A DNA stretch of 64,000 nucleotides, taken from Leptospiraceae bacterium. Lineage in GTDB: Bacteria > Spirochaetota > Leptospiria > Leptospirales > Leptospiraceae. The notes under the pieces were generated by a model. That model searched no databases, was not told the origin of the DNA, and saw only the letters and a list, made by a program, of their open reading frames with translations. This document shows, piece by piece, positions 17,877-26,822 of this stretch. Where the stretch lies: the NCBI GenBank assembly GCA_016711485.1, contig JADJSX010000025.1, forward strand, positions 1-64,000, given 5' to 3'. The translations under genes were made by a program, and so were the position numbers. Each line of letters opens with the position of its first letter. Position 1 is the stretch's first letter.

Positions 17877-18107
17877 ATGCAAAGTCGAAAACTCGAAGAA
17901 CTAACTAACTTTATAGAAAGTCGCAAGGCAGAAGTCGAAATTAAAATTCTCCAAACCGGTAGAGAGCGTTCTTTTCGCCGCCGCCCTCGCGACCCAGAAG
18001 AAATTGAAGTCTTGAATCAAATCTGTCTTTTGCGTTGGAAAAAAGCAGAGGCAGAAGGCAAGATTCGTTATATTTCTAAAACACAGTGGTATTATGATCC
18101 TTCCTGA
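17877..18107 (+). CDS. Small protein upstream of nucleotidyltransferase
   Basis: A 76-aa basic protein, MQSRKLEELTNFIESRKAE then an Arg-rich stretch FRRRPRDPEE and a Trp/Tyr-rich end (TQWYYDPS). I do not recognise a family. It overlaps the next gene by 14 bp, so the two are translated together. A related N-terminus heads the second nucleotidyltransferase module at 32611. It could be an antitoxin or a binding partner of the nucleotidyltransferase; that is inference from gene order. Confidence 0.6.
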   Translation: MQSRKLEELTNFIESRKAEVEIKILQTGRERSFRRRPRDPEEIEVLNQICLLRWKKAEAEGKIRYISKTQWYYDPS

Positions 18108-18645
18108 AGAAAGCATAACAAAATTAGCCGCTCTAGACGGTAAGACTAACTTCGAAAAAATGATTGGCACTGTTGGTGTTCTTACGGAATTACTTGGTGA
18201 AAATCAAAGACCGGTTATAGTCGGTGGACTAGCCGTTGAAATTTATACTCGAAACGAATATACTACAGTAGATATAGATTTGATTCTTTCTCTAAGAGAA
18301 AAGGCAAACGAAATTCTTCTTCAACTTGGATTTCATAAACAAGGAAGACATTGGTTTCATCCAACTCTTTTAGTCAGTGTAGAAATTCCAAATTTTGTTT
18401 TAGAGGATGCTGATTCAGCAAGAGTGCTAGAATTAATTCTTCCTGATGAAATGAAGGTTTATGTAATCGGGCTAGAGGATATTATCCTCGACCGTCTGAG
18501 AGCTTGCGTTCACTGGAAATCAAACTCAGACTGCGAATGGGCGCAAAGATTATTTTTTTTACATAAACAAAATTTAGACATGGAATATCTGCGTATAACG
18601 GCTAAGAAGGATAAGACATTAGAGCAGTTAGAAAAGATAATCTAA
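18094..18645 (+). CDS. Nucleotidyltransferase (DUF6036/AbiEii-like)
   Basis: A 183-aa protein with the minimal nucleotidyltransferase signature: VIVGGLAVEIY (residues about 40-50) followed by TTVDIDLIL, the D-x-D metal motif near 57-59. A conserved later segment (VYVIGLEDIILDRLRA, about 126-140) is typical of DUF6036/AbiEii-like proteins. These often act as toxins that modify tRNA or other targets and are paired with a small neighbour, here the overlapping 76-aa protein. The gene is intact. A distant second module lies at 32784, and a degraded close copy at 15290. Confidence 0.7.
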   Translation: MILPEESITKLAALDGKTNFEKMIGTVGVLTELLGENQRPVIVGGLAVEIYTRNEYTTVDIDLILSLREKANEILLQLGFHKQGRHWFHPTLLVSVEIPNFVLEDADSARVLELILPDEMKVYVIGLEDIILDRLRACVHWKSNSDCEWAQRLFFLHKQNLDMEYLRITAKKDKTLEQLEKII

Positions 18646-18662
18646 CATTTTTAAATCTTGGG

Positions 18663-20000
18663 TTGAATATGGCAAATAAATTTTTACTCAGCAACTTACT
18701 CATTGCAATACTGATATTTTTCAATTTAATTATTTGCAAAAAAGCATCGAATGAAGATAACGAAAATTACCCCGTTGAACAAAAAGATGAAGCAGATGTA
18801 GATGAGGAAATATTCCCAACTCAGATTACAAAACCTGAAATAAAATTGCTTGTGGGAGATTGGGCGGAAATACCCAAAAAAAGAAAGGTGGATAATTCTG
18901 ATTACGCATTTTTATTCCCAGAGGAAGATTATTATACGAAAATCAGCTTTTATTCTAATATGATTTACAAAGATGCATCAGGTTTTCAAACTAAAATTGG
19001 AAATTTGATGGGACCCAATATGAATTTGGGAAATAAAACGGTATTTCAGATAAATGAAAATAATTTACAAATTTTTGATTTAAGAAAAAGTAATTGGGTT
19101 CAACAGAAAATTTTAAAATGAGATTCTCAATCTTTGGTTTTAAAATCAGAACAAGGAAAGATTGTAAAATACAAAAAATTACATCCGAATAAAAATCCTA
19201 ATCCAGATTTTGAAAAAATAATTTTCTCAAGCTCTGATTGTTATGGAACCTGTCCGATTATGGATATTATCGTTAGTGCAAATGGCGATGTAGTTTTTTA
19301 TGGGGAACGATTTAATCTAACGCAAGGAATTTATTCAGGAAAGGTATCTTCCAAAAAATATAAAGAAATATTAGATGAGTTTAGATATTTTGATATACAA
19401 AAATCGCAAAGATATTCTGCGAATGGCACAGACCAGCAGACTGTTGCAATAACATTTATTCGCAATAATAAAATATATAAAACAACTCATGAATATGGGC
19501 GCGTTGCTCCATCAGAATTAAAGTGGGGGTATACTATTCTTCAAAGTCTGTATCAGAAAATGAAACTAAGGGACATTAGCCTTTACTCTCTACCAATTTA
19601 CAACCAGCTAAAACGTTTTGGAATTAGAAAAGGTGATAAAATAAACTATCTAGAAAAATCAGAAAGTTTTTATCTATGGGATTTGCTTCGGAAAGGCAAA
19701 ATTACAAAGGAAAATTTTACACCAATTTATATTTTAGACTACGAAAAAGAAAGTTATTGGCAAGAGGAAGGTGAATACGCATTTAACTCCAGAATAGAGG
19801 AAGTTAAAACAATTAAACTTTGTGAGACTGACGGAAGGTTTTTTAAATTTTCATTCTTCAATAAAGATTCGGTCACAATTGATATAGGATTTAATTTCTT
19901 TAAGGATTTTAATTTGGAAGAACAGTTTAAACATGGTCTATATGAGCCTGTCTCAAGGAGAGTAGTATGGAGTCTTTCATTGTATCATTTTTACCAATAG
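18663..20000 (+). pseudogene. DUF6438 lipoprotein with in-frame TGA
   Basis: One reading frame is cut by TGA at 19119-19121. The first part (152 codons) is a lipoprotein start (FFNLIICKK, Cys near 25) followed by a domain with GDWAEIPKK. After the TGA the same frame continues as DSQSLVLKSEQGKIVKYKK and a DUF6438 domain (SSSDCYGTCPIMDIIVSANG, two conserved Cys). The run-on across the stop makes sense as protein, so it was probably one gene of about 440 codons. The 3' end overlaps the next gene by 34 bp, inside the border of a duplication, so the original C-terminus may also be replaced. The leader resembles that of the lipoprotein at 34985. Confidence 0.65.
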
Positions 20001-20665
20001 TTTTTTTTATTTCCGTTGGATTTATTGGATTCTCGGTTAATTTTTATTTTGCGAAACAAAGAAGAGAGAAAATGGAGAACTTAGCCAAAGAGCTTGGTTT
20101 AGAGTTTCAAGTCTCTAATCGGGGAAAAACGATATTAGACCAAGTACCACAAAATAAACAGGTGGGTCCAAGTTCCCAAGGTGTAATCCAGTTATTGTTT
20201 AGTATTTTTTCTGATTGGAAAATAACCGGAAACTATCAAGATAATTTTGTCGAGATCTATACGGAAACACGAGGTTCAGGGAAAAGTAAGTCTACCTACA
20301 CCATTATTTTTTTGAAAGCAAAACAGCCATTAGCCTTTAAAATGGAAATAACTCCGCAAGGTGTATTTCAAGGATTATTTATAAAACTTTTTAAGATGGA
20401 AGATATTCAAGTTGGGGATGAAAAGTTTGACAAAAGATTTGTGATTAAAGGAGATAATCCAGAAGAAATTAAAAAGTTATGCAAAGATCGATCTGTTCAA
20501 GAGTCAATTTATAAACTGATGGACGAAGCTGAATATCGGATTGTACACAATGGAATCTATTTTGAAAAGAATGGGGTAATAACGGATAGCCTCTTTTATA
20601 AACAGAAATTAGAAAAAATGAATTCTACTTGTAGTAAAGTATTTTCTGAGGGGTCAGTCTTTTGA
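19967..20665 (+). CDS. Membrane-anchored protein, duplicate copy 1
   Basis: A 232-aa protein with one N-terminal membrane helix (about residues 6-28, LPIVFFISVGFIGFSVNFYF) and a basic stop (KQRREK), then a mixed soluble domain with FVEIYTETRGSGK and a GVFQGLFIKLFKMED segment. I do not recognise the family. It differs from the copy at 34224 by about ten residues, with most nucleotide positions identical. AAGGAG at 19955-19960 supports the start. The duplicated block begins at that Shine-Dalgarno and ends exactly at the stop codon. It is probably a cell-envelope protein facing the cytoplasm or periplasm. Confidence 0.75.
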   Translation: MESFIVSFLPIVFFISVGFIGFSVNFYFAKQRREKMENLAKELGLEFQVSNRGKTILDQVPQNKQVGPSSQGVIQLLFSIFSDWKITGNYQDNFVEIYTETRGSGKSKSTYTIIFLKAKQPLAFKMEITPQGVFQGLFIKLFKMEDIQVGDEKFDKRFVIKGDNPEEIKKLCKDRSVQESIYKLMDEAEYRIVHNGIYFEKNGVITDSLFYKQKLEKMNSTCSKVFSEGSVF

Positions 20666-20681
20666 TTACGAATTCTTACAG

Positions 20682-20711
20682 CCAATTGGGCGTTAGCCGC
20701 TAGAAAGAAAA
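20682..20711 (+). repeat. Diverged copy of GGCGATAGCCGC repeat
   Basis: It shares TTAGCCGCTAGAAAGAAAA with the 67-bp repeats. It precedes the broken gene at 20733 by about 20 bp. Confidence 0.55.
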
Positions 20712-20732
20712 GATAACGGAATATAATTATAT

Positions 20733-21194
20733 ATGAAATGGGAAGAAGAAGGAACGGAACTCTTAATCACTGAGTCCGATACGGGAATGGAACCTGGTGA
20801 AAAAATATTTCGCCAGATAGAAACGGTAGGTTTGCTATTATCATTCAATCCCGCCTACAATATTCATTTAAGATTAAAGGATGGAGCCTATTTCTGGTAG
20901 GATCAATTCTACAGCTTGGAAGAAACAAAAAATCACTTAAATTTGCTTTTGAAATATATAGATTTACCAGTGAAGGATGGGAGTCAGAAAGTCTTTTCTA
21001 AAACAACTGGAACGAACTATGGAAATTACGAACCATCTATTCGTGATTTAACTCATTCCCAATTTTTGAAAATACAACCGAAAGGAACAGGATATGAAAT
21101 AAAATTAATAGAACAAAAAACGATAGTTGCTAAATTAACTTTGGCAATCGTTTTTATTTTATTCTTTTTAGCTCCTTTGGCTCTATTAAGCTAA
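20733..21194 (+). pseudogene. Small membrane protein with in-frame TAG
   Basis: A single frame opens with MKWEEEGTELLITESDTG and is cut by TAG at 20898-20900 (AYFW-stop-DQFYSLEE). The frame then goes on without further lesion to a C-terminal membrane helix (VAKLTLAIVFILFFLAPLAL) and a stop at 21194. Total length would be 153 residues. I know no family. Because sense on both sides of the TAG is continuous, it is a broken gene rather than two genes, although the downstream part could be made from the TTG at 20916. Confidence 0.6.
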
Positions 21195-21300
21195 GTTGGA
21201 ACAAGTGAAGCTGCTTTATTGCTGATATTTATAGGACAATTTGCATATATTTTCTTGTCGATCTCATCTGAACTGGAGCATTTTATTAAGCTTTGAAGCT

Positions 21301-21502
21301 TCTCATTTATTGCTTGTAACTGTAATTTATATCGCTAAAATTTGAACAACGAATGCGGATTTTTTATAACATAGCGGAGATCACAAAAATGACTAAATCA
21401 TTAATAAAAGTCTTTATTCTACTCACTATTTTTACTTCCTGTAATCTCCACTATGACAATAGCAAAACGGCGGAGATTCTCATGCTCTGGCAGCTGATGA
21501 AG
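21301..21502 (+). repeat. Shared promoter-leader block, copy 1
   Basis: About 200 bp closely match 24938-25138. It covers the upstream region (TTGAACAACGA, TAGCGGAGATCAC), the start codon and the signal peptide of two lipoproteins whose mature parts are unrelated. Confidence 0.85.
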
Positions 21503-22267
21503 GGGAAGAAGGCTGCGGCACGATCTGCGTTAGTGCCCGCAAGTATTGCTGGATATAAGGTTCATTTCAAAGCAGACGGTACTGTGGTACAGGGCACTGC
21601 CACCGGTTTCGTGAGCCAGTGGACAGATGAGACAGGAAATGGGTACAACGCTACGCAAAGTACTCTTGCAAGACAACCGGCTTTTATCAGTAACGATCCC
21701 AACCTGAACGGAAAACCGTCGCTTTCTATTGATGGCACTGATGATTTTCTAAATTTCAATCGTCCTGTGCAGGATGATTTTACCATTGCATTGGTTTTTC
21801 GTAGCACACAGGGTAGTGGTGGATCTATTGCATGGTACGCAGGAGCAGGGTTGATGGACGCGGAATCGGACGGCATTGTGAATGATTTCGGTATGGCTCT
21901 CAATGCAACTGGAAATGTCCTTGTGGGGATGGGTCAAATTGGCGGTCCTGACATATTTTACGCTAGCCGTAGCGGCTTTAACGATGGCATCGGGCATATC
22001 GTTGTCTGGCGCAGAGATCGTTTTGGAGGATTTTCCTATTTGTATGTGGATGGTGTTTTGCAATCTCAGGCGGCCGGAAATACTCAATCCCTTACAGCGA
22101 ATGCGATTGTAACAATTGGTGCCATCGATTCAGGATATAATATTTTCAATGGGCGAATCCCTGAAATTGTAATTTATAATACAGTAGTTTCTATTATGGA
22201 TATGGAAGGATTAGAATGTTATTTGAGCAAGAAATATGCAATATCAGTGTCCATTTCCTGTTTATAG
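21389..22267 (+). CDS. Lipoprotein with LamG/concanavalin-like domain
   Basis: A 292-aa lipoprotein. The signal peptide MTKSLIKVFILLTIFTSC ends in a lipobox with Cys at residue 18. The mature part from about residue 50 looks like a LamG/concanavalin A-like jelly roll (QWTDETGNGYNATQ, PSLSIDGTDDFLNF, FTIALVFRS, YLYVDGVLQSQ, ITIGA-type strand), which usually binds carbohydrate or other surfaces. The leader is nearly identical to that of the beta-propeller lipoprotein at 25026, while the body is different and visibly more GC-rich than its surroundings, which suggests a transferred passenger behind a resident leader. It is probably exposed on the cell surface. The start is set at the ATG at 21389. 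Confidence 0.75.
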   Translation: MTKSLIKVFILLTIFTSCNLHYDNSKTAEILMLWQLMKGKKAAARSALVPASIAGYKVHFKADGTVVQGTATGFVSQWTDETGNGYNATQSTLARQPAFISNDPNLNGKPSLSIDGTDDFLNFNRPVQDDFTIALVFRSTQGSGGSIAWYAGAGLMDAESDGIVNDFGMALNATGNVLVGMGQIGGPDIFYASRSGFNDGIGHIVVWRRDRFGGFSYLYVDGVLQSQAAGNTQSLTANAIVTIGAIDSGYNIFNGRIPEIVIYNTVVSIMDMEGLECYLSKKYAISVSISCL

Positions 22268-22426
22268 TATTATAACTACTCCTATTCTCATCTTTCCTCA
22301 TGAACTCATGCCATTTACAGAGAGGATACTATTTCATCAGTTGTTCTTTCAGTCGGTGATTTGGCTTATTCTCGCATAGCGGATACTGGCTGTGCAGGCA
22401 GCCTGTGACACTTTGGAAAAAAATTA

Positions 22427-22474
22427 GACGGAACCTGGCCTTCTGATTTTTATTTGTCGCCTTATTTTAATAGG
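22427..22474 (+). pseudogene. Orphan 3' tail of lipoprotein family (1)
   Basis: It encodes NGTWPSDFYLSPYFN then stop, the same tail that ends the intact lipoprotein at 25026. It is one of five tail copies between 22.4 and 27.3 kb. Nothing recognisable precedes it in frame. Confidence 0.75.
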
Positions 22475-22567
22475 TATTGGGTACGGCAATTATAGTTATA
22501 GGATTCAAAAAATTAAATCGTATTCAGAAGTTTTCTCTGTTTTAAGTAGATATTATACCAATAGATT

Positions 22568-22892
22568 CAGTCTTTTACTTTGATCTTATTAAAAATATAT
22601 TTCATAACCTCGTTTATAGTATATCATAACTTTCTTTTACATTTTCTTCAGAACCCTCATGAACGTGATGCGGGTAAGAGGAAATATCCGCATGATGGGG
22701 CGCATTATCCCATCGTGTGATAAGAATTTTTTCGGAATTTTGCCAATGGTAGGAATAAGTTTTTAATTCAGAATCTAAATGTTCTCGAACATGAAGCTCG
22801 GAGTAATCAACAAAATTAATTTTGAGTTTAATGTAAGATTCATCTGTTTTGTCCAGTATTCTAGAATCTTATAGTCAGTGATAAATTCATTA
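22568..22892 (-). pseudogene. DUF6516 (TumE-like) toxin, frameshifted
   Basis: On the minus strand the codons spell DSRILDKTDESYIKLKINF, later ELHVREHLDSEL, YSYHWQNSEK, RWDNAPHHADISSYPHHVHEG and VKESYDI, the hallmark of DUF6516 proteins annotated as TumE-type toxins. The first codons (NNEFITDYK) and the last (EVMKYIFNKIKVKD) are in other frames, so there is at least one shift at each end. It lies directly downstream of its probable partner at 22893-23162. Confidence 0.75.
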
Positions 22893-23162
22893 TTACTCAG
22901 CCAATTGAAAATTTCCATTTTTCACTTCTTCGATTTGTATAAGGTAGGATGAATAAAAATTATGAAATGCTTTCCATTCGATATAGTCATCCCATTTTTC
23001 AAAATCTTCTTTTGAAGCTGTAGTAACTTGCTTTTCAAATTCTTCAAAGTTCGTATTGTATTTCTTTAGATAAAAAGAAATTTTCTCCTTCAAAGAATGC
23101 GTTCTTGCCAGATAATCTAGTAATATCCATTCCGCCATCTGTTGTTTGCTAATCGTCACCAT
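22893..23162 (-). CDS. Partner protein of DUF6516 toxin
   Basis: An 89-aa acidic helical protein (SLKEKISFYLKKYNTNFEEF then KWDDYIEWKAF). Small proteins with this FEEF...D-Y-I-E-W pattern normally lie just upstream of DUF6516 genes and are thought to be the antitoxin or regulatory half. Here the toxin gene that follows is frameshifted, so this is probably an orphan antitoxin. The reading frame is intact. No clear promoter or operator was found upstream. Confidence 0.6.
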   Translation of the reverse strand: MVTISKQQMAEWILLDYLARTHSLKEKISFYLKKYNTNFEEFEKQVTTASKEDFEKWDDYIEWKAFHNFYSSYLIQIEEVKNGNFQLAE

Positions 23163-23295
23163 ATAGTCCTACTTGCTTCCATATTCTGAGAAATTCAAGC
23201 AGAAAATTAAACATTTTGTGCATTGCCTCAACCCCGAAAAATCAAAAATACTTTTTGAAAATCTAAGCTATGTAACGGAAACTTAGTGTTATAGT

Positions 23296-23373
23296 GTGCT
23301 GATCATCGATCCCAAGTCCAATGGAAGTTGGCCGACGGATTTGTATTTGTCGCCTTATTTTAATAAGTTGTGA
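23296..23373 (+). pseudogene. Orphan 3' tail of lipoprotein family (2)
   Basis: A 25-codon frame VLIIDPKSNGSWPTDLYLSP then YFNKL, ending in TGA. It matches the end of the beta-propeller lipoprotein at 25026. No body remains upstream. Confidence 0.75.
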
Positions 23374-23378
23374 GATTG

Positions 23379-23420
23379 CATTGGGTAAAGTTACCCGCTT
23401 ACTCTAGGAGTAACCCAATG
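23379..23420. repeat. Imperfect inverted repeat after tail copy 2
   Basis: CATTGGGTAA and a later AGTAACCCAATG form a stem of about 10 bp around a 20-nt centre. Stem-loops with TGGGTA/TACCCA arms also follow the tail copies at 26.5 and 27.3 kb, so the hairpin travels with the tail. Confidence 0.5.
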
Positions 23421-23544
23421 GCAGGGATTATTGACTACATACAATAAAAATCAAAAAACATGATATTTTCTGATTAATTTCCTTAAATATTATGATAATT
23501 TCTGATTATAATCTAAAAATAGTGTTATATTATGGCTAAAAAGT

Positions 23545-24684
23545 ATGAAAAGTATCCAGCGGACAGTTGAAAACCAAATCAAATCCTATTTTTTTCAAGA
23601 AAAGGCGATTTTGATTTATGGAGCTAGGCAGGTCGGTAAAACTACCTTAATTCAGAGAATATTAACTGAGGAAAAGGCGGAGGATGTCCTTTTTTTAAAT
23701 GGGGATGAGCCTGACATTCGGGAATTATTTCAGAACATTACTTCCACTCAGATTAAGTCACTCATCGGAAACAAGAAAATTCTTTTCATCGATGAGGCAC
23801 AAAGAATTTCAAATATTGGTTTATCCATCAAGCTCATTGTTGATCAAATCAAAGAAGTGCAGGTCATAGCATCTGGTTCCACTGCATTTGATCTAGCAAA
23901 CAAAGTCCAAGAGCCACTGACTGGAAGAAAATTTGAATGGCAGCTTTTCCCATTGTCATTCTCAGAACGAGCCAATCATTTTGGACTTCTGGAAGAAAAA
24001 AGACTTCTTCACAATCGACTCATTTATGGAAGTTACCCTGAAATAGTTACACATCCTTCCAGGGAGCGTGAGCTTCTTGGGTTATTAACAGAAAGTTATT
24101 TATATAAGGATATTCTAATGCTGGATGGAATACAAAAGCCGGCATTGGTTGAAAAATTAGTTACTGCTTTATCTCTTCAAGTTGGCAATGAAGTTTCCTA
24201 TAACGAATTGGCAAAAACCGTTTCTTCGGACCCTGCAACAGTAGAAAAATATATTCATATTCTGGAAAAAGCGTTTATTGTTTTTGTAGTCCCGGCGTTC
24301 AGTCGAAATGTTAGAACTGAAATTAAAAAAGGAAAAAAAATCTACTTCTACGACAACGGCATCCGCAATGCGGTGATACGGAACTATCAACCATTGGAAT
24401 TGAGAACCGACAAAGGCGCTTTGTGGGAAAATTTTTTAATGAGCGAAAGAAGAAAATTATTAGTAAACTCAAAATTAAACGCAAAACAATACTTCTGGAG
24501 AACTACCGCACAACAGGAAATTGATGCTGTAGAAGAAGTTGATAATATGCTTTCAATTTTTGAATTCAAATGGAATCCAAAAACAAAAAGCAAAATCCCA
24601 AAAACATTTTCAGAAAATTATATATTAGAAAAATCCAAGAAAATTTCAACAGAAAACTATCCAGAATATTTAATGGAAAAATAA
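23545..24684 (+). CDS. AAA_14/DUF4143 ATPase
   Basis: A 379-aa protein of the AAA_14-DUF4143 family. Walker A is GARQVGKTTL (residues about 27-36), Walker B ILFIDEAQR near 80, followed by a helical middle with a winged-helix-like segment (VSYNELAKTVSSDPATVEKY) and a C-terminal nuclease-like DUF4143 part with EIDAVEE and FEFKW. The family is widespread, often in accessory regions; its function is not established, though the C-terminal part resembles restriction-endonuclease folds. A second, diverged member lies at 42995. The gene is intact and stands alone between broken lipoprotein copies. Confidence 0.8.
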   Translation: MKSIQRTVENQIKSYFFQEKAILIYGARQVGKTTLIQRILTEEKAEDVLFLNGDEPDIRELFQNITSTQIKSLIGNKKILFIDEAQRISNIGLSIKLIVDQIKEVQVIASGSTAFDLANKVQEPLTGRKFEWQLFPLSFSERANHFGLLEEKRLLHNRLIYGSYPEIVTHPSRERELLGLLTESYLYKDILMLDGIQKPALVEKLVTALSLQVGNEVSYNELAKTVSSDPATVEKYIHILEKAFIVFVVPAFSRNVRTEIKKGKKIYFYDNGIRNAVIRNYQPLELRTDKGALWENFLMSERRKLLVNSKLNAKQYFWRTTAQQEIDAVEEVDNMLSIFEFKWNPKTKSKIPKTFSENYILEKSKKISTENYPEYLMEK

Positions 24685-24727
24685 TGTGACTTTGTAATGT
24701 CGCACTATAATTCGAGAATAGGCTTCG

Positions 24728-24934
24728 TTAGGTTTGAATGGGACAGAAACTCCGGACTTCATTACGATTTCCAGTTTAGTAGCAGACTTTAGAAGTAATG
24801 GAGGAGTTTTAGCTTCCAAAGGAAAAATCTACGAATTACCCAGAAGTTCGACCGATGTGCTGATTATTAATCCAAAGTCCAATGGAACATGACCAGCTGA
24901 TTTATATTTGTCCCCGTATTTTAACAAACTGTGA
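24728..24934 (+). pseudogene. Remnant of beta-propeller lipoprotein
   Basis: The frame reads LGLNGTETPDFITISSLVAD, then one propeller blade (NGGVLASKGKIYELPRSST) and the tail. An in-frame TGA at 24890-24892 replaces Trp of the usual NGTWP. Only one of the seven blades is left, so this is an internally deleted paralogue of the gene at 25026. Confidence 0.8.
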
Positions 24935-24937
24935 GAC

Positions 24938-25138
24938 TCTCATTTATTACTTGTAACTGTAATTTACGCTGCTAAAATTTGAACAACGACTGCGGATTTT
25001 TTTAAACATAGCGGAGATCACAAAAATGACTAAATCATTAATAAAAATATTTATACTACTTACTATTTTTACTTCCTGCAATCTCCATTACGACAATAGC
25101 AAAACGGCGGAGTTTCTCATGTTCCTGCAGTTGATGAA
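24938..25138 (+). repeat. Shared promoter-leader block, copy 2
   Basis: Partner of 21301-21502. It includes the start codon and signal peptide of the propeller lipoprotein. Confidence 0.85.
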
Positions 25139-26447
25139 GAAAACTATTTCCTATCCTGCACTTACCTATACAAAATATTTACCTGTCATCACAACACCCA
25201 CAATGACAGGGACAGTTAGTTCTTGTACTATAAGTCCATCTCTTCCAGCAGGTTTGAGCATCAGCAATGCCTGCGTAATCTCAGGAACTCCCAATGACAT
25301 TCAAACAGCAACTGATTATACAGTTACTGCCAGTGGCAATTCTACGAATGTCAGTGCAAAAGTGAATATCACTGTAAACTTCATGCGGCAGTGGTCGGAG
25401 ATTCAGCCAATTTTACAGGCACAGGCAACCTTAGGTCTGAACGGAACGGAGACGGTAGATTCGAGCACTATTACTGGTTTAGCAGGAAATTTTAAATGGG
25501 CTGGAGGAGTAATCGCTCCCAATGGAAAAATTTATGGGATACCCAGAGATTCTACCAGTGTATTGATCTTTGATCCGACAACGAATACGGTAGATACTAG
25601 TACGATTACTGGTTTAGCTGGAACTAGTAAATGGGTTGGAGGTGTTTTGGCCCCCAATGGAAAAATCTATGGAATACCTTGGAACTCGACCAGTGTGCTA
25701 ATCATTGATCCTACAACAAATACAGCAGATACCAGTACGATTACTGTTCCAGCAGGAGCTATTAAATGGTTTGGAGGAGTATTAGCTTCCAATGGAAAAA
25801 TCTATGGAATACCGCAAAATTCAACCAGTGTATTGATTATTGATCCAATAACGAATACTGCAGATACAATTACGATTTCTGGTCTAGCAGGAGCTGCTAA
25901 ATGGGTTGGAGGTGTATTAGCTTCCAACGGAAAAATCTATGGAATACCGCAAGATTCGACCAGTGTATTGATCATTGATCCGATAACGAATACGGCAGAC
26001 ACAATTACGATTACTGGTTTAGCAGGAACTAATAAATGGGTTGGAGGTGTATCAGCTTCCAATGGAAAAATCTATGGAATACCTTGGAACTCGACAAATG
26101 TGCTAATCATTGATCCTACAACAAATACGGCAGATACCAGTACGATTACTGGTTTAGCAGGAACTTTAAAATGGATGGGAGGTGTTTTGGCTCCCAATGG
26201 AAAAATCTATGTAATCCCATGGAACTCGACAAATGTGCTAATCATTGATCCTACAACAAATACGGCAGATACTAGTACGATTACTGTTCCAGCAGGATCT
26301 GAAAAATGGGTTGGAGGAGTTTTGGCTCCCAATGGAAAAATTTATGGAATACCTTATATTTCTACAAGTGTACTATCAATTGATCCCAAGTCTAACGGAA
26401 CCTGGCCTTCTGATTTTTATTTGTCGCCGTATTTTAATAAGCTTTGA
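25026..26447 (+). CDS. Lipoprotein with Ig-like domain and seven 45-aa blades
   Basis: A 473-aa lipoprotein. The leader MTKSLIKIFILLTIFTSC carries a lipobox Cys at 18. Residues about 45-120 form a putative Ig-like (He_PIG) domain with LPAGLSIS and ISGTPND. From nucleotide 25470 to about 26390, seven repeats of exactly 135 bp encode 45-residue units with the pattern KWVGGVLAPNGKIYGIP then ST-VLIIDPTTNT. Seven such units fit a beta-propeller. The repeats are so alike at DNA level that they must be recent or kept uniform. The gene ends with the family tail NGTWPSDFYLSPYFNKL. It is probably a surface protein; the ligand is unknown. Confidence 0.8.
   Translation: MTKSLIKIFILLTIFTSCNLHYDNSKTAEFLMFLQLMKKTISYPALTYTKYLPVITTPTMTGTVSSCTISPSLPAGLSISNACVISGTPNDIQTATDYTVTASGNSTNVSAKVNITVNFMRQWSEIQPILQAQATLGLNGTETVDSSTITGLAGNFKWAGGVIAPNGKIYGIPRDSTSVLIFDPTTNTVDTSTITGLAGTSKWVGGVLAPNGKIYGIPWNSTSVLIIDPTTNTADTSTITVPAGAIKWFGGVLASNGKIYGIPQNSTSVLIIDPITNTADTITISGLAGAAKWVGGVLASNGKIYGIPQDSTSVLIIDPITNTADTITITGLAGTNKWVGGVSASNGKIYGIPWNSTNVLIIDPTTNTADTSTITGLAGTLKWMGGVLAPNGKIYVIPWNSTNVLIIDPTTNTADTSTITVPAGSEKWVGGVLAPNGKIYGIPYISTSVLSIDPKSNGTWPSDFYLSPYFNKL
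25470..26390 (+). repeat. Seven tandem 135-bp coding repeats
   Basis: Unit starts are at 25470, 25605, 25740, 25875, 26010, 26145 and 26280, each beginning ATTACT or ATTTCT. The period is exact. Such an array could change in number by slippage or recombination. Confidence 0.9.
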
Positions 26448-26540
26448 GGTTTTTCGAGTAACGAGTGGTTTAAACCACTCGTTACTCGATCGACTGTTTA
26501 TTGGGTAGCCCTGCCCAATGTCTAGAGGTTGACCTACTAC
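26391..26540 (+). repeat. Long direct repeat left of RelE-type module
   Basis: From the lipoprotein tail (AAGTCTAACGG) through the 36-bp palindrome and the TGGGTA hairpin, this closely matches 27177-27310. The two copies flank the toxin-antitoxin pair at 26592-27168. Confidence 0.85.
26454..26489. repeat. Perfect 36-bp palindrome, copy 1
   Basis: Arms of 18 bp meet at TTTAAA (core GAGTGGTTTAAACCACTC) with no loop. It starts 7 bp after the lipoprotein stop codon. It lacks a following T run, so it is not a typical intrinsic terminator. Confidence 0.9.
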
Positions 26541-26591
26541 CCAAGAAAAAATTCTGCTTGAAAGATTCTAGAATTGAGTAAGACTATCGTT

Positions 26592-26822
26592 ATGGTAGAA
26601 TTAAAGAAACTGCAAATTCAATATCTAAAAACAACGTCTGGCAAAACAACAGCCGTTGTCATTCCAATCCAGCAATGGATTCGGTTGGAAGAAGATTATG
26701 AAAAAATTAAGAAATATAGCAGACTAAAAAATGGTTTCAAATCTGCCTATGGTGAAATAAAAAATATAAAAAAAGGAACCGCTAAAAAAGTTACTTTAAG
26801 CGAATTTTTGAATGAGTGTTGA
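26592..26822 (+). CDS. Antitoxin of RelE-type pair
   Basis: A 76-aa protein with SGKTTAVVIPIQQWIRLEED, the Phd/YefM-like pattern of antitoxins paired with RelE/ParE toxins, and a C-terminal segment GTAKKVTLSEFLNE that should wrap the toxin. The ATG at 26592 is preferred over the upstream TTG at 26574. It overlaps the toxin start by 11 bp, giving coupled translation. No strong Shine-Dalgarno is visible. The pair lies between long direct repeats. Confidence 0.75.
   Translation: MVELKKLQIQYLKTTSGKTTAVVIPIQQWIRLEEDYEKIKKYSRLKNGFKSAYGEIKNIKKGTAKKVTLSEFLNEC

Noticed and set aside
12553..24934. TGA read as an amino acid in this genome
   Set aside because: Intact genes such as the 1793-aa kinase end in TGA, and the interrupted frames also contain TAG and TAA. 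A changed code is therefore not supported.
25470..26390. CRISPR array
   Set aside because: The regular repeats are 135-bp coding units without spacers and translate as propeller blades; no cas gene is near.
26454..26489. 36-bp palindrome as intrinsic terminator
   Set aside because: No T run follows on either strand, and identical copies flank a cassette, so a repeat role fits better.
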